This document shows, piece after piece, positions 50,245-58,969 of a stretch of DNA of 64,000 bases. The stretch is taken from NCBI GenBank assembly GCA_963811895.1, contig CAWETE010000004.1:62001-126000 (forward strand), given 5' to 3'. The position numbers and the translations under genes were made by a program. The notes under the pieces were generated by a model. It had not been told where the DNA came from and did not search any database. It saw only the letters and a list, made by a program, of their open reading frames with translations. The stretch comes from DASSUW01 sp963811895 (GTDB lineage: Bacteria; Actinomycetota; Thermoleophilia; Solirubrobacterales; Solirubrobacteraceae). Position 1 is the stretch's first letter, and each line of letters starts with the position of its first letter.

Positions 50245-51249
50245 GCTACCGGCGCCCACTGCTCCTCGGCGAGGTTGCCGGTGCCCTCGAGCGCCTCAGG
50301 CGTCGGGACGTGAGGGTTGTCGCGCAGGTACCACTCGGCGTCGAGCGCCGCCATGCACCCGGTGCCGGCGGCGGTGACCGCCTGGCGGTACGTGTGGTCG
50401 ACCAGGTCGCCGGCGGCGAAGAAGCCCGGCACGTTGGTGCGCGTCGACTTGCCCTCGGTGACCACGTAGCCCTCGGCGTCGGTGTCGACGATGCCGTGCA
50501 CGATCTCCGACTGCGGCTCGTGGCCGATGGCGATGAAGGCGCCGTTCATCGGCAGCTCGCGCGTCTCGTCCGTCTCGACGTTGCGCACGCGGGCGCGGTC
50601 GAGCGCGCCGTCGTCGCCGGCCAGCAGCTCCTCGACCACGTACGGCGTCAGGAACTCGATGTTCTCGGTCTCGCGGGCGCGCTCGAGCATGATCTTGGAG
50701 GCGCGGAACTCGTCGCGCCGGTGCACGATCGTGACCTTCGAGGAGAACTTGGCGAGGAAGATCGCCTCCTCCATCGCAGAGTCGCCGCCGCCGACGATGA
50801 TCGTCTCGCGCTCCTTGAAGAAGGCGGCGTCGCAGGTGGCGCAGTAGGACACGCCGCGGCCGCCGAGCTCCTCCTCGCCGGGCACGCCCAGCTTCTTGTG
50901 CTCGGCGCCCATGGCCAGGACGACGGCGCGGGCCTTGTACTCGTCCTCGTCGACCCAGACGGTGTGCGGCTCGCCGTCGGCGCCGGGCTCGACGCGGGTG
51001 ACGTTCTCGGTCACGAAGCGCGCGCCGAAGCGCTCGGCCTGGTCGCGGAACTCCTGCATCATCTGCGGGCCCATCACGCCCTGCGGGATAGCCGGGGTAG
51101 TTCTCGACGTCGGTCGTCTGCTGGAGCAGGCCGCCCCACATCCAGCCCTCGATCACGAGCGGCTCCAGATTGGCGCGGGCGGTGTAGAGAGCGGCGGTGT
51201 AGCCCGCCGGGCCGCTGCCGATGATGATGACGTTCTCAGGCCCCTTCAT
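50223..51249 (-). CDS. trxB: Thioredoxin reductase (one frameshift)
   Basis: FAD domain ENVIIIGSGPAGYTAALYTA, active-site disulfide CATC in GVSYCATCDAAFF, NADPH-binding TIIVGGGDSAMEEA and terminal FAD motif GFFAAGDLVDHTYRQAVTAA. One extra G at about 51084 (TATCCC-G-CAGGGC) breaks the frame between NYPGYP and QGVMGPQMMQEF; the corrected protein is 341 residues. It reduces thioredoxin with NADPH. ATG 51249 overlaps the stop of the flippase-like gene (ATGA). An intact core redox enzyme is expected in vivo, so the shift is probably a sequence error. Confidence 0.93.
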
Positions 51250-52349
51250 TTTGTATAGCTTAGCGCCCAGCGCTCCACCGTCTTGCGGAGCTGGAAGAAC
51301 GCGATGACGCCGGGGATCAGCGGCAGCCAGAACGTGAAGGCGCGGTAGATCAGCACGGCGACCACGGCCAGGCCGGGGTCGACCCCGAAAGCCACGAACG
51401 AGGCGATCATGCCGCCCTCGACCCCGCCGACGCCGCCCGGCATCGGCAGCAGGTTGCCGAGCATGCCGACGAAGAAGGCCTGGACGAGCACGGCGGCCGG
51501 CGGCGCGTCGCCGAACGCGCGGAAGGCCGCCCACAGGACGAGGATCTGGAAGGCCCAGAAGAGGATCGCGCCCGTCAGCGCCGGGTCGCGCGAGCGCAGG
51601 TGGGCGAGCGCGTCGCGCATCCCGGCCGAAGCGGAGGCGGGCAGGTTGGCGAGCTTGGTGGCGAGGTCGGCGACCCTCCCGCCCTCGCGCGACCAGCCGC
51701 CGAGCCGGCGCTGGAGGTCGGTCGGCACGAGCGCGATCGAGAGGCCGATGGCGAGCGCGAAGAACGCGAACACGGCCGGCACCACGGTCAGCCCGAACGG
51801 CGCCTCGCCGGGGAAGATCCCGAGCCGCAATCCGAGCCCGCACACGATCAGCGAGATCACGTACGGGAAGTAGGTGAGGATCAGGAACGAGAGCGTCGTG
51901 TCGGCGACCACGCGCTTGCGCATCCCCGCCCGCCGCAGCGCCCACGCGGTCAGCACCAGGCCGCCCGCGCCGCCGGCCGCGAAGATCCGCGACGCCGCCA
52001 GCCCGGCCATCGTGATCTGGTAGCTCTCGCGCCAGCCGATCCGGTCGCCGCCGGGCGCGCGGACGTACACGCCGCGGAACATCATCACGAAGCCGCCGAA
52101 CATCCCGAAGGTGAAGAGCAGCGCCAGGAACATCCAGTACGGGCTGCCGTCCTCGATCCGGTGCCAGGTGTCCTCCAGGCCCGCCAGCTGCGGCAGCAGG
52201 TAGTAGAGGGCGGCGAGCGAGGCGGCGAGGAAGCCGCCGAGCACGAGCAGGTTGCGCCCGGTGAACTGGAGCCGTGGCGGTGTGCCCTCGTCGTCTTCCT
52301 CCACCGGGGGGTTGGGCGACTCGACGGGCGCGGCGGTCGCGTCCCTCAT
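51246..52349 (-). CDS. Flippase-like membrane protein (LPG-synthase transmembrane family, UPF0104)
   Basis: 367 residues with eight or more helices and the family landmarks SRIFAAGGAGGLVLTAWAL and GNLLPMPGGVGGVEGGMIA, ending AVLIYRAFTFWLPLIPG. Relatives form the membrane part of MprF and free-standing lipid flippase-like proteins. Its coupled position (ATGA overlaps on both sides) after a PAP2/AUR1-like lipid enzyme supports a role in polar-lipid synthesis or translocation. Confidence 0.87.
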   Translation of the reverse strand: MRDATAAPVESPNPPVEEDDEGTPPRLQFTGRNLLVLGGFLAASLAALYYLLPQLAGLEDTWHRIEDGSPYWMFLALLFTFGMFGGFVMMFRGVYVRAPGGDRIGWRESYQITMAGLAASRIFAAGGAGGLVLTAWALRRAGMRKRVVADTTLSFLILTYFPYVISLIVCGLGLRLGIFPGEAPFGLTVVPAVFAFFALAIGLSIALVPTDLQRRLGGWSREGGRVADLATKLANLPASASAGMRDALAHLRSRDPALTGAILFWAFQILVLWAAFRAFGDAPPAAVLVQAFFVGMLGNLLPMPGGVGGVEGGMIASFVAFGVDPGLAVVAVLIYRAFTFWLPLIPGVIAFFQLRKTVERWALSYTK

Positions 52350-53278
52350 GCGCGCGCCCTCACCTCGAGCACCTGGATCGCGGAGGAGAGCCGCCGCGCG
52401 AGCGGGGACGCGGCCGGCGCGCCGGCCCGCACACCCTCGGCGAGAGCGAGGCCGGCCGCCAGGTCGACCACGTAGTGCTCGCCGAGGTAGACGAGCGCGA
52501 GCCCGAGCAGGAGCGTGTACGTCCAACCCAGGGAGCCGGCGACCAGGCCCGTCTCAGCGAGCACGTGCGCCGCCGACACAGATGTCGCGAAGTGCAGCGA
52601 GGGCATGGCGGCCAAGGGGTTCCCCCCGAGGACACCGTACAGCGGGGCCCAGCCGGACCTCCAGAAGTGCTCGCCGTACTCGACCATCATGCGCCGAAGC
52701 TCGGGCGTGCGGCCGTCGGCCATGTAGCCCTCGGCCGAGGCGTACCAGGGCGGCGCGGTCGGCACCACCCAGTAGCCGAGCAGCCCGATGTCGAAGGTCG
52801 CGTAGATCCGGGAGGCGCCGCTCTGGAAGCGCTCCGGGTGGCGGAAGATCAGGTACAGCACGGTCCCGTGGGGGAACGCGAACCAGAACCAGTGCGACCA
52901 GACCAGCAGCTTCTCCCACGCCTTGAAGCTCCCGGGCGTGCCGAGCGCGCGCTGGAGGCGCAGGGTGGGCGTGGCGCCGCCGCCGAGCAGGCGGTCGGCC
53001 TTGACCGGGTAGGCGATCTTCACGCGTCGGCCGAGTGCCTCCGGGTCGTCGTAGGGCATCTTGTAGGCCGCCACGTAGGCGTACATCTGCAGCAGGCACG
53101 TCCCGAAGTCACGCGCGCGCGAGCGCGGGAAGAGCACGCACAGGGCCGCGGGGGCGGCCGCGGCGGAGGCGATGACCACCGGCGGCGGGAGACGAAGCCG
53201 GCGGCGGACTAGCGGAGCCGCCACTCCGGCGGCCAGCACCGTCACGGCGGCCGCGCGGACGGCGGTCGAGCGGCGCAC
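52346..53278 (-). CDS. PAP2/AUR1-like membrane phosphotransferase or phosphatase
   Basis: 310 residues, polytopic, with the PAP2 motifs of the inositolphosphorylceramide-synthase-like branch: GNPLAAMPSLHFATSVSAAH and YLGEHYVVDLAAGLA, plus SHWFWFAFPHG upstream. It probably transfers or removes a phospho-head group at the membrane surface. GTG 53278 is chosen; the open frame continues upstream through repeat element C, which is not protein-like. It heads a three-gene coupled operon with the flippase-like gene and trxB. Confidence 0.85.
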   Translation of the reverse strand: MRRSTAVRAAAVTVLAAGVAAPLVRRRLRLPPPVVIASAAAAPAALCVLFPRSRARDFGTCLLQMYAYVAAYKMPYDDPEALGRRVKIAYPVKADRLLGGGATPTLRLQRALGTPGSFKAWEKLLVWSHWFWFAFPHGTVLYLIFRHPERFQSGASRIYATFDIGLLGYWVVPTAPPWYASAEGYMADGRTPELRRMMVEYGEHFWRSGWAPLYGVLGGNPLAAMPSLHFATSVSAAHVLAETGLVAGSLGWTYTLLLGLALVYLGEHYVVDLAAGLALAEGVRAGAPAASPLARRLSSAIQVLEVRARA

Positions 53279-53339
53279 GCGGCCGAATGTAGTGCTTGAG
53301 GGTGGTTGGCGGGATACGGCTGCCCGTACGGGTTGCGCC

Positions 53340-53481
53340 GGGACGAACTTCCGGCATTGAGGGAGAGGGATCGATGCACCGGTTTCGCGTGGGGCGGTTT
53401 GTGGGTCGTATGGACCCACAAACAACCCCAGCCCGTCGCGGCGGCCCGAACCCGCCTCCCTACAAGCCCGGGGTTCGTCCC
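53340..53481. repeat. Nested inverted-repeat intergenic element C
   Basis: Outer arms GGGACGAAC (53340-53348) / GTTCGTCCC (53473-53481). The inner hairpin at 53391-53429 has arms GGTTTGTGGGTC/GACCCACAAACA, loop GTATG and flanking GGGG/CCCC. The 39-nt inner hairpin differs from that of element A at one base (G instead of T). A CCCGTACGGG palindrome lies just outside at 53323-53332. Confidence 0.75.
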
Positions 53482-53499
53482 TCATGAGACGCTGAGGCC

Positions 53500-54384
53500 A
53501 TGATCGTCGCGGTCACCGGCGCGTCCGGCTTCATCGGCGCCGCGCTGGCCAACCGGCTCCGCGCCGACGGCGACGAGGTCGTCGGGATCGACGTCACCGG
53601 CGACCCCGACCGCCGCGCGGACGTCTCCGATCCGTCGGCGACCGTCGCGGCTCTGGGCGGCGCCGACGCCATCGTCCACGCCGCCGCCATCGTGGCCGAG
53701 CGCGGCCGGATGGAGGACTTCGTCCGCGTCAACGTCCGCGGCACCCGCAACGTCCTCGACGCCGCCGGCCCGCGCCGCACCGTGGTCATCGCGAGCGTGG
53801 CCGGCTGGGGCTACGAGTTCCGGCGCGACCTCGACGAGGACGCCCCGCCTCGGCCGTGCGGGCTGCCCTACGTCGACACCAAGGGCGCCACCGAGACGCT
53901 CGCCCTCAGGCGCGGCGCCACGGTGATCCGGCCCGGCGACGTCTACGGACCCGGCTCCGCGCCCTGGGTCGTCAGGCCGCTGGAGATGATCCGCGCCGGC
54001 CGCTTCTACCTGCCGAGCCCGGGCGACGGGGTCATGACGCTCGTCTACATCGACGACCTCGTCGACGCGATCGTGCGGGCGCTGCGCGAGCCGCGGGCGG
54101 CCGGGCGCGCGTACACGGTGTGGGACGGCGAGCCGGTCCCCGCGCGCGAGTACTTCGAGCGGCTCGGCGGCCGACCCGTCAGGACGCTGCCCGCGCCTGT
54201 GCTTCGCTTGGCGGCGCGAGCGATGGGCGTGGGCCCGGCGGCTGTGACATTTGTCACACGGCGCGCGGCCTTTCCGAACGAGCGCGCACGCGCCGAGCTC
54301 GGCTGGCGGCCTCAGGCGACGCTCGAGCAGGGCATGGCGCGCACGCGCGAATGGGCGCGCGCGACCGGCCTCCTTGATAGGTAG
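53500..54384 (+). CDS. NAD-dependent epimerase/dehydratase
   Basis: A 294-residue extended SDR: MIVAVTGASGFIGAALANRL, catalytic YVDTK (YxxxK), DVYGPGSAPWV and LVYIDDLVDAIVRAL. Likely a sugar-nucleotide epimerase or dehydratase or a steroid-type dehydrogenase; the substrate is unknown. It is followed by an enoyl-CoA hydratase 5 nt downstream, so the pair may act on a CoA thioester pathway. Confidence 0.88.
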   Translation: MIVAVTGASGFIGAALANRLRADGDEVVGIDVTGDPDRRADVSDPSATVAALGGADAIVHAAAIVAERGRMEDFVRVNVRGTRNVLDAAGPRRTVVIASVAGWGYEFRRDLDEDAPPRPCGLPYVDTKGATETLALRRGATVIRPGDVYGPGSAPWVVRPLEMIRAGRFYLPSPGDGVMTLVYIDDLVDAIVRALREPRAAGRAYTVWDGEPVPAREYFERLGGRPVRTLPAPVLRLAARAMGVGPAAVTFVTRRAAFPNERARAELGWRPQATLEQGMARTREWARATGLLDR

Positions 54385-54389
54385 TGGGC

Positions 54390-55175
54390 ATGGAGACCGT
54401 CACCCTCGAGCGCCGCGACGGCGAGCTGCGGATCACGCTCAACCGGCCGGACGCGCTGAACGCCTGGAACAAGCAGCTGGGAGCCGACCTGCTGGCCGCG
54501 GTCCGGGAGGCGGCCGCCGACGACGGCGTCCGCGCCGTGGTGATCACGGGCGCGGGCCGCGCCTTCTCCTCGGGCGCCGACCTGCGAACCGGCTTCGACC
54601 CCACGCCCGAGGGCCATCCCGACGTGGAGACCGTCCTGCACGAGGTCTACCACCCGATCATCACCGGCCTGCGCGAGCTGCCCAAGCCGGTGCTGGCGCG
54701 GGTCAACGGGCCGGCGGTCGGGATCGGCTGCTCGCTGGCGCTGGTCTGCGACCTGATCGTCGCGTCCGAGTCGGCCTACTTCCTGCTCGCCTTCGTGAAC
54801 ATCGGTCTGGTGCCCGACGGCGGCTCGTCGCTGCTGCTGCCCGAGCGGGTAGGCCTTGCCCGTGCGACGGAGATGGCCATGCTCGGCGAGCGGATCGGTG
54901 CCAGGCAGGCGCTCGAATGGGGCCTGATCAACCGCGTGACCGCCGACGACGAGCTCGACGCCGTGGTCGACGAGCTGGCGGCCCGCCTGGCGGCCGGCCC
55001 GACGGCCGCCTACGCCGGGATCAAGCGCCAGTTCAACGCGTGGCTGTTCACCCGGATGGCCGGGCAGCTGGACCTCGAGGCGTCGATCCAGCAGAGCTCG
55101 GCGGCGTCGGGCGACTTCGCCGAGGGCGTGCAGGCGTTCCTGGAGAAGCGGCCGGCCGCCTTCTCCGGCCGGTGA
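54390..55175 (+). CDS. Enoyl-CoA hydratase/isomerase
   Basis: A 261-residue crotonase-fold protein: ITLNRPDALNAWNKQ, oxyanion hole AFSSGADLRTG and GPAVGIGCSLALVCDLI, then VPDGGSSLLLPERVG. The first catalytic Glu of classical hydratases is replaced (GIGCSLAL segment) and a Asp lies in the isomerase-type position (VPDGG), so an isomerase or related activity is plausible. ATG 54390 is preferred over GTG 54384. Confidence 0.87.
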   Translation: METVTLERRDGELRITLNRPDALNAWNKQLGADLLAAVREAAADDGVRAVVITGAGRAFSSGADLRTGFDPTPEGHPDVETVLHEVYHPIITGLRELPKPVLARVNGPAVGIGCSLALVCDLIVASESAYFLLAFVNIGLVPDGGSSLLLPERVGLARATEMAMLGERIGARQALEWGLINRVTADDELDAVVDELAARLAAGPTAAYAGIKRQFNAWLFTRMAGQLDLEASIQQSSAASGDFAEGVQAFLEKRPAAFSGR

Positions 55176-55216
55176 GCGGCCGTTACCCGGTGCCGCGTCC
55201 ATATACTGCCGACGCC

Positions 55217-56147
55217 GTGGGGACGGACCAGCAGACCAAGACGCGGCGTCGCCTTCGCCGGACGGGCGCGGTGCTCGGAGCCGTGGTCCTCGGGGCGCTC
55301 GTGCTGGCCCCGACCGCCTCCGCCGGCTGGTTCCTGCCCGAGTCCAACGGCTCGCCGAACGCGGAAGGCATCCGGACGCTCTACATCCTGATCGCGCTGA
55401 TCGGGCTCGTGATCTTCATCGGGGTCGAAGGGCTGCTGGTCTACTCGCTGTTCAAGTTCCGCGCCCGCAAGGGCCGGGTGGCGGCGCAGATCCACGGCAA
55501 CACGCAGCTCGAGATCGGCTGGACGGTCGGCGCGGCGGCGATCCTGATCTTCCTCACCGTCTTCACCTTCCTCCTGCTCGACGACATCAAGAACCCCGCG
55601 GCGTCCCAGATCGACGCCGAGGGCAACCCGGTCGCCGCGAACGTGGCCTACGCCGCCACCGACCAGCCGGCGCCGCCTGGTGACGGCTACACGCTCAACA
55701 TCCGTGTGGTCGGCGAGCAGTACGCGTGGAGCTTCTTCTATCCCGAGGTGGAAGGGCAGGAGCGCGTCTACGCCTACAACGACATGTACGTGCCGGTCGG
55801 GGCGACCGTGACGCTCGACGTCCAGTCGAAGGACGTTGCGCACTCCTGGTGGATCCCCGAGCTCGGCGGCAAGGCGGACGCGCTGCCCGGGTACACGAAC
55901 AAGACCTGGTTCCAGATCCCGCTCGACGCGCTCGACGAGGGCGCAGGACCGCGTGGTCTATGAGGGCCAGTGCGCCGAGCTCTGCGGCCGCAACCACGCC
56001 GACATGCTCGCCCGCGTGATCGGCCTGCCGTTCGACGAGTGGCAGGCGTGGCGGGAGCGCAAGGCCGAGGAGCTCAAGACCGCCGAAGAAGAGGCGGCCG
56101 CGGCTCGTGAGGAGCGCGAGTCGGCAACCGAGGAGGAGGGTCGGTAG
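55217..56147 (+). CDS. coxB: Cytochrome c oxidase subunit II (one frameshift)
   Basis: Signal/transit segment, two transmembrane helices (LYILIALIGLVIFIGVEGLL; GAAAILIFLTVFTFLLL) and a periplasmic CuA domain. The CuA ligands are His in VAHSWWIPELGGKADALPG and, after the frame change, QCAELCGRNHADM (Cys, Glu, Cys, His, Met). One extra G at about 55941 (GAGGGC-G-CAGGAC) separates the two halves. Corrected length is 309 residues with a charged coiled C-terminal tail and no cytochrome c domain. The GTG 55217 start is used. Its stop overlaps the coxA start (TAGTG). Confidence 0.92.
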
Positions 56148-57830
56148 TGGCGGCCACCACGGTTCGGCCCCAGATCATCGCCCACGAGGTCGAGCGGCCC
56201 CGGCGCGGCTGGGTGACGTGGCTGACGACCACGGACCACAAGAAGATCGGGATCATCTACCTCTGCACGGTCCTCGTCTTCTTCGTGATCGGAGGCGTCG
56301 AAGCGCTGCTGATGAGGATCCAGCTCGGCGCGCCGGACAACACGTTCCTGACGCCCGACAAATACAACGAGATCATGACCCTGCACGGGTCGACGATGAT
56401 CTTCCTCGTCGTCGTGCCGGTCTGGGCGGGCTTCGCGAACTACTTCGTCCCGCTGATGATCGGCGCGCGTGACGTCGCGTTCCCGCGGCTCAACGCGTGG
56501 TCGTACTGGATGTTCCTGTTCGGCGGCATCGCGCTCTACGCGTCGCTCTTCTTCACGCCCCCGGAGGCCGGCTGGACCTCCTACGTGCCGCTGTCGCTGA
56601 AGGAGTTCACGCCCTCCAACGGCCAGGAGGCATGGATCTACATGGTCCACCTCACCGGCCTCTCATCGATCATCGGCGCCATCAACTTCATCGCCACGAT
56701 CCACAACATGCGTGCGCCGGGCATGGGCTGGGGCCGCATGCCGCTGTTCGTTTGGACGATCCTGATCTACGCCTACCTGATCATCCTGGCGCTGACGACG
56801 CTGGCGGCGACCGTGACGATGCTGCTGCTGGACCGCAACTTCGGGACGAGCTTCTTCGATCCCACCGAGGGCGGCTCGGCGCTGCTGTGGCAGCACCTGT
56901 TCTGGTTCTTCGGCCACCCCGAGGTCTACATCCTCGTGCTGCCCGCCTTCGGCATCTTCTCGGAGGTCCTGCCGGTCTTCGCGCGCAAGCCGATCTTCGG
57001 CTACAAGGCGATCGCCGCGGCCACCGCCGGGATCGCCTTCCTCGGGATGCTCGTGTGGGCCCACCACATGTTCACTACGCCGATGAGCACCGTCGTGCTG
57101 GCCTTCTTCATGCTCTCGAGCTTCCTCATCGCCGTGCCCACCGGGGTCAAGATCTTCAACTGGGTCGCCACGCTGTGGCGCGGCACGGTCGAGTGGCGGG
57201 TGCCCGCTGCTGTTCTGCGTGGGCGGCATCGCCACGTTCCTGATGGGTGGGATCACGGGCATCTTCCTGGCCGTCTTCCCGGTCGACTGGCAGTTGCACG
57301 ACACCTACTTCGTCGTCGCCCACTTCCACTACACGGCGTTCGGCGCCTCCGCCTTCGCGATGGTGGCGGCGCTCTACTACTGGTTCCCGAAGATGACCGG
57401 TCGGCTGATGTCGGAGGGCCTGGGCAAGATCTCGTTCGTCCTCTTCTTCATCGGGTTCCACCTGACGTTCCTGATCCAGCACTCGGCGGGCCTCGACGGC
57501 ATGCCGCGACGGATCTACGAGTACTCGAACGACGACTGGACGATCATGAACCTGATCTCCACCATCGGCGCGTTCACGCTCGCTCTCAGCGTGCTGCTCA
57601 CGATCGTCAATGTCGTGCGGTCCCTGAAGAAGGGCGCGATCGCCGGCCCGGACCCGTGGAAGGCGAACACGCTCGAGTGGTTCACGCCCTCGCCGCCGCC
57701 GGAGAACAACTTCGACGTGGTCCCGCGCGTGCGCTCGGTCGAGCCGATGAAGGACATCCGGCGCCAGATCGAGCGCCAGACGGGGGTGCCGCAGAAGTTC
57801 GAGGCCGGCAAGCCGATGGTGCGGATCTAG
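56147..57830 (+). CDS. coxA: Cytochrome c oxidase subunit I (one frameshift)
   Basis: Haem-copper oxidase core with 12 helices. Low-spin haem His in EIMTLHGSTMIF, CuB ligand and cross-linked Tyr in FFGHPEVYILVLPAFG, the two CuB His in VWAHHMFT, and the haem ligands in VAHFHYTAFG. The FHYT part lies in a different frame from the rest because of one extra C at about 57203 (GTGCC-C-GCTGCTG). Corrected length is 560 residues. It accepts electrons from CuA of subunit II and pumps protons while reducing O2. Subunit III is not in the window. Confidence 0.94.
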
Positions 57831-58730
<900 letters not shown>

Positions 58731-58898
58731 CGAACGTCAACTGCGCTGGGTAGGGAAGCGGGAGGCCGGCGGGGCCGGGTTCCCTCGAGCCATCCTGCCC
58801 TAGTGGGCCAGGACACCACTAGAACAGGACACTGTCGTGGGTAGCTCAACTGGCGCCGGCCATCCCCAGCTCCCCTACCCAGCCGCCGTTGACGTTCG
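58731..58898. repeat. Nested inverted-repeat intergenic element D
   Basis: The left arm 58731-58758 (CGAACGTCAACTGCGCTGGG, then TAGGGAAG) and right arm 58870-58898 form about 28 pairs with two mismatches and one bulge. The inner hairpin CTAGTGG (58800-58806) / CCACTAG (58816-58822) extends as CCTG/CAGG across a 2x2 internal loop. The outer arm contains the GTCAACTGCG-CTGGGTAGGG string also found at 13547 in element A. The element begins flush with the ctaB stop. Confidence 0.78.
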
Positions 58899-58913
58899 CC
58901 CGTTGAACGCCAG

Positions 58914-58941
58914 AGGCCGCGGAGCTTTCGCCCCGCGGCCT
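58914..58941 (-). terminator. GC-rich hairpin downstream of the MMPL gene
   Basis: Stem AGGCCGCGG/CCGCGGCCT with a 10-nt loop, 29 nt past the MMPL stop in the direction of its transcription. No T-run, as usual in this genome. Confidence 0.55.
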
Positions 58942-58969
58942 GTGGCGGTTCCCGGTTGTGGTGAGCTGA

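Noticed and set aside
55930..57230. Programmed frameshifting in coxB and coxA
   Set aside because: No slippery heptamer with a downstream pseudoknot is apparent, and the same +1 pattern occurs in unrelated genes, so a technical cause is more likely.
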